Assembly: GCA_903894155.1 (NCBI GenBank)
Contig: CAITPF010000313.1
Coordinates: 1 to 43,612, forward strand
Direction: 5' to 3'
From: an uncultured beta proteobacterium
GTDB lineage: Bacteria > Pseudomonadota > Gammaproteobacteria > Burkholderiales > Burkholderiaceae_B
Length of the DNA stretch: 43,612 nt
Under the pieces are notes generated by a model, which was given only the letters and a program-made list of their open reading frames with translations, was not told the origin of the DNA and ran no database searches. Positions 26,619 through 34,823 of the stretch are shown piece by piece. The translations under genes and the position numbers were made by a program. Each line of letters starts with the position of its first letter. Position 1 is the stretch's first letter.

Positions 26619-26653
26619 TTGATTCGATCAAATACTATTTTTGTGTTAAACAA
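26619..26653. promoter_or_regulatory. Two LysR-type T-N11-A dyads
   Basis: TTGAT-TCG-ATCAA (26619-26631) and TTGT-GTTAA-ACAA (26641-26653) are both 13-base T-N11-A dyads with perfect arms. Their centres are 22 bases apart, about two helical turns, on one DNA face. They sit between the LysR gene and the divergent acyl-CoA dehydrogenase, the classical place for LysR recognition and activation sites. Confidence 0.6.
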
Positions 26654-26682
26654 TACGAAAATCCTATCAATCAGGAGCGGCC

Positions 26683-27576
26683 ATCGACCTTGATCCACGC
26701 CTGTTGCGCTACTTCATCGCCGTGGCTGAGGAGCGGCACTTCAACCGGGCCGCGCAGCGCCTGCACATCTCGCAGCCGCCGGTCAGCTATGCGATACAGC
26801 AGCTCGAGAGCACGCTCGGGGTGAGGCTGCTGCAGCGCACCAGCAGATCGGTCACGCTCACCGAGGCTGGGCGCGTGTTCTATCGCGAGGCCCAGACACT
26901 GCTGCGCCTGGCTGACGATGTCGGCACACTGGTGCGACGCGTCGACGCCGGCCTCACCGGCCGGCTCAAGATCGGGTTTGTCGGATCCATGCTCTATCGC
27001 GGGCTCGCGCAATTGCTGTCACGGCTGCGCGAGACGCTCCCCGATGTCGAGCATGTCCTGACGGAACTCAACTCGAACGAGCAGATCGAGGCGGTGCGAC
27101 GCGGCGAACTGGATCTGGGCTTCATCCATGCCAACCCGGTGCCCGATGACGTCGAGGCGATCGACCTGGTTTCCGAACCCTTCCGGGTCTGTATCCCGCA
27201 GACGCATCCGCTCGCGCAGCAAGCGAGCATCCGTTTGAAGGATCTCGCGGCGGAAGAGTTCGTGCTGTTCAGCCGATCCGCCTCACCGATCTATTTCGAG
27301 ACCGTGCTTTCGATGTGCGGGGCCGCAGGCTTCACGCCGCGGATACACCACGAAGTGCGGCACTGGCTCACGGTGGCTTCCCTGGTGTCCCAGGGCCTGG
27401 GCGTATCGATCGTTCCCGCGTGCCTCGCGCGCAGCGGGTTGCAGGGCGCGGCCTTCCTGGATTTTCGTCACACGACGCGCTCGGTGACCCAGCTGATCCA
27501 GAGCCGCGAGCGGGCAGGCGCGCTGCACCGCTCGACGGCTTCGGTCATCCGTGACCACTTCGGTGTCGCTGCATGA
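26683..27576 (+). CDS. LysR-family transcriptional regulator, probable ATC start
   Basis: A regulator of about 297 residues with an N-terminal winged helix-turn-helix (RYFIAVAEERHFNRAAQRLHISQPPVSYAIQQLE) and a periplasmic-binding-like effector domain. Family members usually start M-D-L-x-x-L-R-Y-F. Here that position reads ATC-GAC-CTT-GAT, and AGGAG (26673-26677) lies five bases before the ATC. No ATG, GTG or TTG is available at the right place; TTG at 26704 or CTG at 26701 would cut into helix 1. ATC is therefore the most plausible initiator, or a base error hides an ATG. It likely controls the divergent acyl-CoA dehydrogenase/Bug/TRAP genes and itself. Confidence 0.85.
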   Translation: MDLDPRLLRYFIAVAEERHFNRAAQRLHISQPPVSYAIQQLESTLGVRLLQRTSRSVTLTEAGRVFYREAQTLLRLADDVGTLVRRVDAGLTGRLKIGFVGSMLYRGLAQLLSRLRETLPDVEHVLTELNSNEQIEAVRRGELDLGFIHANPVPDDVEAIDLVSEPFRVCIPQTHPLAQQASIRLKDLAAEEFVLFSRSASPIYFETVLSMCGAAGFTPRIHHEVRHWLTVASLVSQGLGVSIVPACLARSGLQGAAFLDFRHTTRSVTQLIQSRERAGALHRSTASVIRDHFGVAA

Positions 27577-27635
27577 CGCTGGATAACGCGGCGTCGCTGC
27601 ATGGCGCTGCATGACGCTGGATAACGCGGCGTCGC
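27568..27635. repeat. Direct repeat, 30 bp with 38-bp period
   Basis: Identical 30-base copies at 27568-27597 and 27606-27635, separated by eight bases. The first copy contains the last codons and the TGA of the LysR gene, so the duplication copied the end of the gene into the spacer. Confidence 0.95.
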
Positions 27636-27640
27636 GCCGC

Positions 27641-27700
27641 GTCACACCGCGTCACACCGCTTCACACCGCTTCACACCACACCACACCACACTACGCCAC
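27641..27700. repeat. Degenerate 10-bp and 5-bp tandem repeats
   Basis: Four units of the type KTCACACCRC (27641-27680) run into shorter ACACC/ACGCC units up to about 27700. They fill the spacer between the convergent LysR and TrpB2-like genes. No hairpin with a T tract is seen. Confidence 0.85.
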
Positions 27701-27706
27701 GCCACG

Positions 27707-29074
27707 TCACGCCGCTGGCACGCTCGGCAGGCCCGCCAGCGCCATGGCGAGTTCCTGCTCGTCGTAGGTCTCGTCGGTGAGCTCCCCGGCGAAGTACTTC
27801 TGATAGGCGGTCATATCGAAGTGGCCATGGCCGCAGAGGTTGAAGAGAATGGTCTCGGCGCGGCCCTCGCGCTTGCAGCGCAACGCCTCTTCGATCGCCC
27901 CCTTCACCGCATGGTTGGCTTCAGGCGCCGGCACGATGCCCTCGGTGCGCGCAAACAGTACACCTGCAGCGAAGCACTCCACCTGCGTGTAGGCAACCGC
28001 CTCGATCAGGTCGAGCTCCTTTAAGTGTGACACCAGTGGCGCCATGCCGTGGTAGCGCAGGCCGCCGGCATGAAAGCCTGGCGGCGTGAAGGACGAGCCC
28101 AGCGTGTGCATCTTGGTCAGGGGCGTCATGTGACCCGTATCGCCAAAATCGTACGCATACTTGCCACGGGTGAGCGACGGGCAGGCAGCCGGTTCGACCG
28201 CCACGATGCGCGGCATCTTCCCGCCACGCAGCCCCTGGCCGATGAACGGGAACGCAATGCCCGCGAAATTCGATCCCCCGCCCGTGCAGCCGACCACCAC
28301 GTCGGGGTAGGTGTCGGCCATCTCCATCTGCTGGATTGACTCCAGGCCAATGATGGTCTGGTGCATCAGGACGTGGTTCAGCACGGAACCGAGCGCGTAC
28401 TTGGTATCGTCGCGCTGCGCTGCAAGCTCGACCGCCTCGGAAATCGCGATGCCCAGGCTGCCCGGGTGATCGGGACGGGCCTCCAGCACCGCACGCCCGT
28501 AGACGGTTTCCGTCGACGGCGACGGCAGGCAGCGCGCGCCATAAGTTTCCATCACGGCGCGGCGGTAGGGCTTCTGGTCAAACGAAACCCGCACCTGGAA
28601 TACCAGAACTTCGAGGCCGAAGAGATTGCCCGCGAACGCCAAGGAGGTGCCCCACTGGCCGGCACCGGTTTCGGTGGTCAGGCGCTTGGTGCCCGCAACG
28701 GCGTTGTAGAAGGCCTGCGGCACCGCGGTGTTCGGCTTATGACTGCCGGCGGGGCTCACGCCCTCGTACTTGTAGAAAATCTTCGCCGGCGTGCCCAGCG
28801 CCTTTTCCAGTCGGTGCGCGCGGTACAGCGGCGCGGGGCGCCAGAGCCGGTAAATATCGCGCACAGGCTCCGGAATCTCGATCTCGCGCTCGGTGCTGAC
28901 TTCCTGCAGGATCAGTTCCATCGGGAAGAGAGGCGCAAGATCCGCCGGACCGATAGGTTGCAACGTGCCGGGGTGCAACACCGGCGGCAACGCCTTGGGA
29001 AGATCAGCCTGGATGTTGTACCAGGACCGGGGCATCTGACTCTCTTCAAGCAAGTACTTTGTGACCGCCGTCAT
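27707..29074 (-). CDS. TrpB2-like PLP-dependent tryptophan synthase beta chain
   Basis: A 455-residue fold-type II PLP enzyme of the TrpB2 group. The ATG at 29074 is chosen because AAGGAG precedes it by five bases; upstream codons in frame are not family-like. The PLP Lys is in GSHKPNTA (Lys113), ETGAGQWG is the substrate-carboxylate loop, and GCTGGGSNFAG binds the cofactor phosphate. The long N-terminus (SWYNIQADLP) is typical of TrpB2 and absent from TrpB1. TrpB2 makes tryptophan from indole and serine, often without TrpA, and trpA is absent here. The next gene is a divergent enolase-superfamily enzyme. Confidence 0.93.
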   Translation of the reverse strand: MTAVTKYLLEESQMPRSWYNIQADLPKALPPVLHPGTLQPIGPADLAPLFPMELILQEVSTEREIEIPEPVRDIYRLWRPAPLYRAHRLEKALGTPAKIFYKYEGVSPAGSHKPNTAVPQAFYNAVAGTKRLTTETGAGQWGTSLAFAGNLFGLEVLVFQVRVSFDQKPYRRAVMETYGARCLPSPSTETVYGRAVLEARPDHPGSLGIAISEAVELAAQRDDTKYALGSVLNHVLMHQTIIGLESIQQMEMADTYPDVVVGCTGGGSNFAGIAFPFIGQGLRGGKMPRIVAVEPAACPSLTRGKYAYDFGDTGHMTPLTKMHTLGSSFTPPGFHAGGLRYHGMAPLVSHLKELDLIEAVAYTQVECFAAGVLFARTEGIVPAPEANHAVKGAIEEALRCKREGRAETILFNLCGHGHFDMTAYQKYFAGELTDETYDEQELAMALAGLPSVPAA

Positions 29075-29251
29075 AGTGACTCCTTCAAGGGTGCACATGG
29101 CAAAAAAGAAAATGACCCGGACGCTCGCCGAACGCGGCAAAGTGCAGCGCAAACAGAAACCCGTGCCGGAATGTGGTTTTTCATTTTGTCACAATTCCTG
29201 AGGGCCAACCAAGCCCGCCACCAACTGCAGAGCGCAGGTTTGCCCTGATAT

Positions 29252-29280
29252 TTGCGATGAATCAATCTGCTCATTAATAT
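29252..29280 (+). promoter_or_regulatory. Candidate promoter for the enolase-superfamily gene
   Basis: TTGCGA (29252-29257), 17 bases, TAATAT (29275-29280). Each hexamer matches consensus at four of six. It lies in the 310-bp divergent region between the TrpB2-like and enolase-superfamily genes. That region contains no other recognisable feature; an AT-richer stretch near 29175-29200 could serve the opposite strand. Confidence 0.35.
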
Positions 29281-29384
29281 GGCCCTATGCACAACACGAC
29301 AAATGTCGATGGCAACCGCCGCATGGCCATTGAAAACCCAGTGCGCCGGCGTCTGGCCGCGCGCTACCCCGGCGGCGTCAGGCC

Positions 29385-30515
29385 ATGACCACGCTGCGCA
29401 TCGCCAGGATCGAAGCACAGGTATACCGGGCCCCGATCGCCAACCCCGTGCAGACTTCGTTTGGCGTGATGCGGGATCGCCCCGCCGTGCTGGTGCGCAT
29501 CGAGGATCACGAGGGCGCGGTCGGATGGGGCGAAATCTGGTGCAACTTCCCCACCGTCGGGGCGGAGCATCGCGCGCGCATCCTGGAATCGTGCGTGGCG
29601 CCCATCCTCCTCGAGAGGGTCTGGTCGGATCCCGAGCAAGCCTTTGCCGAGGTAACGCGCCGCCTGCACGTGCTTTCCATCCAGACGGCGGAGCCCGGGC
29701 CAATCGCACAGGCGATCGCGGGCGCCGATATTGCACTTTGGGATCTCCTGGGCAAGCGACAAGGCCAGCCGCTATGGCGTCTGTTGGGCGGCGCCCCGGA
29801 AGTCCAGACCTATGCGTCGGGGCTGAACCCGACAGATCCGGAAATTCTCGCCGCCACCAAGCGCGACGAAGGCTATACAGCGTTCAAGCTCAAGGTGGGT
29901 TTCGGCGCGGAGCGTGATTTGCGCAACCTGCAGGCCTTGCGCGACCTGTTGGGTGTGCACGCAACGCTGATGGTCGACGCCAACCAGGCGTGGTCGCTCA
30001 ATGAAGCGATCGAGATGAGCCAGCGCATCGCGGGCTTTCATCCATTGTGGCTCGAAGAACCGATCCCGGCGGATTCGTCCCCGCAAGACTGGCACACGCT
30101 CGCCCGCGCGACGCCAGTGCCCCTGGCGGGCGGTGAAAACATTCTGGGCGAGGAAAACTTTGATGCCGCGATCGCGGCCGGCGCGCTCAGCGTCATCCAG
30201 CCCGATCTCGGCAAATGGGGCGGCTTCAGCGGTTGCCTGCCGGTCGCTCGCCGCGCGGTGGCAAACGATCGCATGTTCTGTCCGCACTGGCTGGGCGGCG
30301 GCGTCGGCCTGGTCGCATCGTGCCACCTCAAGGCGGCCGTCGGCGGACCTGGTTTCGTCGAGGTCGACGCCAATCCCAACCCGCTGCGCGACCTGATCGC
30401 ACGGCCCGCACTGGCGCGCATGGGCGGCTCCATCCGGCTTTCCGATCGCCCGGGGCTTGGGCTTTCGGACGATTGGGGTGCCATTGCCGGCTTGCGGCGT
30501 GCGCACGAATACTGA
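29385..30515 (+). CDS. Mandelate racemase/muconate lactonizing enzyme family protein
   Basis: A 376-residue enolase-superfamily enzyme. The metal ligands are Asp198 (VDANQAW), Glu224 (LEEP) and Glu251 (GGENI). The KxK motif FKLKVG gives Lys168/Lys170, and His301 lies in CPHWLGGGVG, as in mandelate-racemase-type members. The N-terminal capping domain (residues 1-125) is complete. The group performs racemisation or dehydration of alpha-hydroxy or sugar acids, starting with proton abstraction next to a carboxylate. Acid-sugar dehydratase and racemase are both possible. Start ATG. Confidence 0.93.
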   Translation: MTTLRIARIEAQVYRAPIANPVQTSFGVMRDRPAVLVRIEDHEGAVGWGEIWCNFPTVGAEHRARILESCVAPILLERVWSDPEQAFAEVTRRLHVLSIQTAEPGPIAQAIAGADIALWDLLGKRQGQPLWRLLGGAPEVQTYASGLNPTDPEILAATKRDEGYTAFKLKVGFGAERDLRNLQALRDLLGVHATLMVDANQAWSLNEAIEMSQRIAGFHPLWLEEPIPADSSPQDWHTLARATPVPLAGGENILGEENFDAAIAAGALSVIQPDLGKWGGFSGCLPVARRAVANDRMFCPHWLGGGVGLVASCHLKAAVGGPGFVEVDANPNPLRDLIARPALARMGGSIRLSDRPGLGLSDDWGAIAGLRRAHEY

Positions 30516-30578
30516 ACGCGCGTTGCAAACTTCAGCGACTCCGGTTACGGTTGCGGTATTGGCAACGAAAGGAAGTTG

Positions 30579-31058
30579 ATGAATGACTTGCGCGCGCAGT
30601 TCCTGAGAGAGCTCGTTGACTTCATCCGGTCGAAGCTCAACGCACATATTGCGAAGGGCGGCGGATTGAACGAGTTCGTCAACGGCTATCTGCGAATCCC
30701 GTGCAACGACGATCGTGCAAGACGCGATCTCGATGTGCAGTCACTCGCATCCCGGCGCGAATTTCTCGAAGAGGTCATCAGCTGCACGCTGTTTTCTGTG
30801 CAAATCATCGGCCTTGTGCTCGATGCCGGCATGAAACCCGTCTGGACGCTGGTCATTCATCCGACGTTCAACAGCATCGACCAGTCAGTGATCGAGTATT
30901 TCGAGCTTGAAGTGCACGGACACGGCTACAAGCTGCTGGATGTCCGGGAGCGCGCTCAAATGCCCGTGGATGCCACCGGGTGGAGCATCGTGATCAATGA
31001 ATTGCGTATCGAAAGCACGATGGATGCCCTGAAGAGAACCGAGCCACCCGCAGGTTGA
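30579..31058 (+). CDS. Protein of unknown function, 159 residues
   Basis: Not recognised. AAAGGAAG lies just before the ATG at 30579 (a TTG at 30576 is also possible). The product is soluble, without signal peptide or transmembrane helix. It begins with a helix (LRAQFLRELVDFIRSKLNAH), has two central hydrophobic strands (TLFSVQIIGLVLDAG, PVWTLVIHP) and an acidic middle. It has no metal-binding or nucleotide-binding pattern that I can see. Codon use is like that of the neighbours, supporting a real gene. It lies 63 bases after the enolase-superfamily gene on the same strand. Confidence 0.65.
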   Translation: MNDLRAQFLRELVDFIRSKLNAHIAKGGGLNEFVNGYLRIPCNDDRARRDLDVQSLASRREFLEEVISCTLFSVQIIGLVLDAGMKPVWTLVIHPTFNSIDQSVIEYFELEVHGHGYKLLDVRERAQMPVDATGWSIVINELRIESTMDALKRTEPPAG

Positions 31059-31074
31059 TCCAAGGCACGACTGT

Positions 31075-31094
31075 CTTCGCCCTTTAGGGCGAGG
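31075..31094. terminator. Bidirectional terminator hairpin
   Basis: CTTCGCCC-TTTA-GGGCGAGG: an 8-bp stem (one T-G pair) with a four-base loop, in the 46-bp gap between convergent genes. There is no long T tract. Position and symmetry support a shared terminator. Confidence 0.5.
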
Positions 31095-31104
31095 AGCAGG
31101 CCAA

Positions 31105-31638
31105 TCAGGCCGAGTCGCCAGGCAGGGAATCAAGATCCAGCCACATGTGCACCTTTTGCACGAAGCTGCCTGCCACGCAAACGGCCAGCGGTTCAATGCC
31201 AAACACCTGAAACCCAAAGCGTTCATAGAGCCCCTGTGCGGCGAGGTTCCCGTGCGTCACGCTCAGTTGTACGACCCGCACCCCTGGTCGCGCACGCGCC
31301 AGAGCGATCGCCGCGCGCACCAGATCGCCCCCAAGACCGCGTTGTCGGTGATCAGGCGAAACGTACATGCCAAACAGCGTAGCCTTGTGGCTTGTCTTTT
31401 CACGCGACTCGAATGAAAGGCCCACCACCCCGCACAACCCGGTCGAGTCCATGGCGCCAAGCACCGCCTCGGGCGCGGAATCCAGCGCAAGCAACCGCGA
31501 CTCCCACCAGGTCAACGGCAAGGCGGCACGCTCTGCGGGGCTTGAGGTGAACGCATCGGGATGCGCCTCATAAGCCTCGAGCATCAGAGCCCGGTAAGCG
31601 GGTGCGTCGCCGCGTGACAGCCTTGCGATTTCCATCAT
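31105..31638 (-). CDS. GNAT family N-acetyltransferase
   Basis: A 177-residue GNAT protein that transfers an acyl group from acetyl-CoA. Motif A is FGMYVSPDHRQRGLGGDLV, where RQRGLG binds the pyrophosphate, and VTHGNLAAQGLYERFGF is motif B. Its start overlaps the stop of the upstream acyl-CoA synthetase by four bases (ATGA), so the two are translated together. In protein acetyltransferases of the Pat/PatZ type these same two domains form one chain. Target unknown: a protein lysine, an N-terminus or a small amine. Confidence 0.9.
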   Translation of the reverse strand: MMEIARLSRGDAPAYRALMLEAYEAHPDAFTSSPAERAALPLTWWESRLLALDSAPEAVLGAMDSTGLCGVVGLSFESREKTSHKATLFGMYVSPDHRQRGLGGDLVRAAIALARARPGVRVVQLSVTHGNLAAQGLYERFGFQVFGIEPLAVCVAGSFVQKVHMWLDLDSLPGDSA

Positions 31639-33758
31639 TGCCCCCCGGGTTCGCGAAATGCCCTTGCGTCGGCAGCCACGACCTTGCCATCGGCCAGCAT
31701 GAGCGGATTGACGTCGAGTTCACGCAAGGCCGAATCGCCTGCCGCGAGCTCGCCCAGGCGCACGATGACCTCTGCAAGCTGATCGAGGTCGGCGGGCTTG
31801 GACCCACGCCACCCCTCGAGCAACGGTTTGCAGCGCAACCGGGACACCATGGCGAGCGCCTGCGCGCGGGTCACCGGTGCGGGCGCCATCTGGACATCCC
31901 TGAGCAACTCGACAAGCACTCCGCCTGCGCCGATCATCACCATCGGACCGAAGGCCGGGTCGCGCTGCACGCCAAGGATAAGCTCGGCATCGGGGCGCAC
32001 CATGGCGGTCACGAGGAAGCCGTCAAGCTCGTGGCCCGCATCGCGTACCGCAGCCGCGATTGCGGCGCAGGCTTGGCGGGCCTCCTCGTCGCTTGCGATC
32101 CCCAAGCGCACGGCGCCGATGTCGCTCTTGTGCACAAGCGTCGGGCTCACCGCCTTGATCGCAACCTTGCCAGGAAAGTGCGCCAGGGCTCGCACAACGC
32201 CATCGACATCGTGCGCATGGCGCCACTGCGTGGTTGGCAAACCATAGGATTCGATCAATTGGCGCGCCTGCACCTCATTCAGGAACCCGGAAGGTGTGTC
32301 GGCAGCCGTGCGATGATCCGGCGAAGGCGTGTGCGAAGGGTCGCACAGCGCCGCACCTGCCGCATCGCGCAGGGCGCCCATAATCCTGAGGGCGTCGTTC
32401 TGGCTCTCGAGATATCCATAGCCTGCATCGCGCAGCACTTCGCGCGCCGCGTGGCCGGTCGATCCGGCCGCATGCACAAATACGAGCGGCTTGCGCGTCA
32501 TCGCACCGACGCGCACCACGGCGCGCGCCACCACATCCATCGCCGGCTGGCTGGTCAGCATCACCACGCCGGCGCCCACGCCATCATCCTCCATCACGCG
32601 GCCAATCAGCGTGCCCGCCTCGTCGCCATAGACCGCATCGGGGGATGTCTGCGCGATGATGGTGCCAAAATCGATGGGGATCTCGCGATTGGCCTGTGGC
32701 AGAAGCGGCGCAATGTGCGCGCGGCTCGCCTGCGACAGCGTTGCGGTCTCGATTCCGGCCACCTCAAGCGCATCGACGAGCAGCGCGCCCGCGCCGCCCG
32801 ATCCCGAAAACACCGCAACGCGCGGTCCCGACATGCGCTGCCCTCGCGCCATGATCATGGCGCAGTCGAGCAGATCGGCAATGTTTTCGAACAAGGCCAC
32901 GCCGTGCGCGCGGCACACCGCCTCGAACACCGGCCACTCCCCTGCGAGACTCGCAGTGTGCGACATCACGGCGCGTTGCCCGGCGCGGCTGCGCCCGGAT
33001 TTTGCGATCAGCACCGGCTTGCCTGCGGCGTTGGCGCGCGCCAGCAATCCGCGGAACCGCGCCGGATCCCGTACTTCCTCAATATAAAGGCAGATGACAC
33101 TGGTATCCGGGTCTTCGATCAGGTAACCGAACACTTCGTTGATGTCGATATCGCACTGGTTTCCGAGCGACACCAACGAACTGAACCCCGCGCCCGTATC
33201 GATACCACGCGCCAGCATCATCCCCATGAGCGCCCCGCTTTGCGAAGCCATGCCGATGCCGCCTGCTGCGATCCGGTCCACCGCGGCCAACGCGACGGCC
33301 GTACTGGCAATCACGTTGCGCCGCGCATTGAGAAAGCCGATGCAGTTCGGGCCGATCAGGCGTACCCCGTTGGCACGCGCCAACGCCACCAGATCCTGCT
33401 CGGTCTGCCGTCCCTCATCGCCAAGCTCAGCGAACCCCGCCGTCACGATGACCGCGCAACCGACGCCCGCCGCAATGCAGTCCTCGAGCGCCTGGCGCGT
33501 GCGGTCACGCGGGACCAGCAACATCGCCACGTCGACGGGCCCGGGGCAGTCGCGCAGGGATGCGTAGGCCGGCATCCCCATCAGCGTGGCGGCCCTCGGA
33601 TTGACCGGCAACACGCGCGCCGACACCTGGTGCCTGACCTGGATCGCCAGCGCGCGGCCGCCCCACTTGGCGGGATCCTCGGATGCGCCGACAATGGCCA
33701 CGCTGCGCGCGTTGAGGATCTCCCGGATCGAGAGACGTGGTTTACCCATGCTACTCAT
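31635..33758 (-). CDS. NDP-forming acyl-CoA synthetase (fused alpha and beta)
   Basis: A 707-residue protein that couples acyl-CoA formation or cleavage to ADP or GDP. The ATG at 33758 follows GGAGGAG by five bases; an earlier in-frame start is rejected. The order is: CoA-binding Rossmann domain (VAIVGASEDPAKWGGRAL, about 19-36), succinyl-CoA-ligase-like domain with GMASQSGALMG and IGPNCIGFLN, then an ATP-grasp domain from about 470 (VAIKAVSPTLVHKSDIGAVRLG; ELDVNPLML at the end). The expected phospho-His is present in AVMSHTASLAGE, so catalytic activity is likely retained. It lies 17 bases downstream of a Bug gene and overlaps the GNAT gene. Confidence 0.93.
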   Translation of the reverse strand: MSSMGKPRLSIREILNARSVAIVGASEDPAKWGGRALAIQVRHQVSARVLPVNPRAATLMGMPAYASLRDCPGPVDVAMLLVPRDRTRQALEDCIAAGVGCAVIVTAGFAELGDEGRQTEQDLVALARANGVRLIGPNCIGFLNARRNVIASTAVALAAVDRIAAGGIGMASQSGALMGMMLARGIDTGAGFSSLVSLGNQCDIDINEVFGYLIEDPDTSVICLYIEEVRDPARFRGLLARANAAGKPVLIAKSGRSRAGQRAVMSHTASLAGEWPVFEAVCRAHGVALFENIADLLDCAMIMARGQRMSGPRVAVFSGSGGAGALLVDALEVAGIETATLSQASRAHIAPLLPQANREIPIDFGTIIAQTSPDAVYGDEAGTLIGRVMEDDGVGAGVVMLTSQPAMDVVARAVVRVGAMTRKPLVFVHAAGSTGHAAREVLRDAGYGYLESQNDALRIMGALRDAAGAALCDPSHTPSPDHRTAADTPSGFLNEVQARQLIESYGLPTTQWRHAHDVDGVVRALAHFPGKVAIKAVSPTLVHKSDIGAVRLGIASDEEARQACAAIAAAVRDAGHELDGFLVTAMVRPDAELILGVQRDPAFGPMVMIGAGGVLVELLRDVQMAPAPVTRAQALAMVSRLRCKPLLEGWRGSKPADLDQLAEVIVRLGELAAGDSALRELDVNPLMLADGKVVAADARAFREPGGQ

Positions 33759-33775
33759 CTCAACTCCTCCGCTCG

Positions 33776-34753
33776 TCATTGGGCAACGGCGCCGGAATCC
33801 CGCACCGCCTTGCCCCAGACTTCAATTTCGCGCTTCAGGCGCGGCATGGCGCCATCGAGCGGCCCGCCGAAGATGAAGAATCCCTGAGCATTCAGTGTCT
33901 CGACAACCTCGGGTTTGGCCAGCGTACGATTGATCGCGACGTTCAGCTTCTCAAGAATGGGCCGCGGCGTGCCAGCCGGCGCGAAGATGCCGAACCAGGA
34001 CACTGCCGAAAAATCCTTGTAGCCAAGCTCCTGCATGGTGGGCACATCCGGCAGCAATACCGAGCGTTGCGGCCCGAGTTGGGCGAGCGCCCGCAGGCGT
34101 CCGGATTTCACGTGCGGCGCGCCTAGAAACACGGTATCGATCACCAGGTCGGTTTGCCCGGCGAGCAGGTCGGCGACCGCTGGCGCGCTGCCCTTGTACG
34201 GTATGTGCATCAGCTGAATGCCCGTCGCGGCTTCGATCATCGAGGTCGCGAGATGCGGGGAGCCGCCGTTGCCCGAACTGCCGTACGTGTAAACGCCGGG
34301 TTTGGCCTTCGCCGCCTCGACCAGATCATTGAGCGAGCGCCATGGCGATTTTTCATTCACCAGGAGGACCAGCGGGATGGCCCCGGTGAAGACCACCGGA
34401 TCAAATGACTTCACCGTATCGAAGTTGACTGTCTTGACCAGCGTCGCGTTGATCGCGAACGGCGTGGCCGTCGCCAACAGCGTGTAACCGTCGGGATCGG
34501 CGCGCGCAACAGCCTCGGTACCCAGCAAGGTGCCTGCGCCGCCCTTGTTTTCAATGATCGCCGTCTGGCCCAGTTCGTCCTTCAGTCCGTTGGCCACGAC
34601 CCGCCCCATGTAGTCGCTCGACCCCCCGGGTGGGAAAGGAACGATGAGCTTGATCGCGCGGCTCGGATAATCCTGTGCCATGACCGGTGTCGAAAACAGC
34701 GACAGACCCGCGAGCAGGATCAGCAGTTTGATGACGGGAACGAACAATCTCAT
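33776..34753 (-). CDS. Bug/TctC-family periplasmic binding protein 5
   Basis: A 325-residue Bug protein. The ATG at 34753 opens a signal peptide (LFVPVIKLLILLAGLSLF, cleavage near VMAQ); the open frame upstream would add 49 unrelated residues and is rejected. Mature motifs are DYPSRAIKLIVPFPPGGSSD, DGYTLLAT and HIPYKGSAPAVAD. It lies between a crotonase gene (70 bases) and the acyl-CoA synthetase (17 bases), all minus strand. It could capture the acid that the operon activates and degrades. Confidence 0.95.
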   Translation of the reverse strand: MRLFVPVIKLLILLAGLSLFSTPVMAQDYPSRAIKLIVPFPPGGSSDYMGRVVANGLKDELGQTAIIENKGGAGTLLGTEAVARADPDGYTLLATATPFAINATLVKTVNFDTVKSFDPVVFTGAIPLVLLVNEKSPWRSLNDLVEAAKAKPGVYTYGSSGNGGSPHLATSMIEAATGIQLMHIPYKGSAPAVADLLAGQTDLVIDTVFLGAPHVKSGRLRALAQLGPQRSVLLPDVPTMQELGYKDFSAVSWFGIFAPAGTPRPILEKLNVAINRTLAKPEVVETLNAQGFFIFGGPLDGAMPRLKREIEVWGKAVRDSGAVAQ

Positions 34754-34823
34754 GATGCGAACTCCGAATGTCGCTGCAGGGCGGGTGGGTGATGTTCCGG
34801 CGAACTGTCGAGGCGCAGTCGGT

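Noticed and set aside
26473-26631. N-terminal extension of the AidB-like dehydrogenase
   Set aside because: It would translate the 9-bp repeat into a Ala/Leu/Phe/Pro low-complexity tail absent from the family.
26522-27700. CRISPR-like repeats
   Set aside because: The repeats are contiguous, short-period and degenerate, without unique spacers or cas genes.
31602-33887. 761-codon open frame on the plus strand
   Set aside because: Antisense to the acyl-CoA synthetase, which has clear domains; the frame is Arg/His-rich and featureless.
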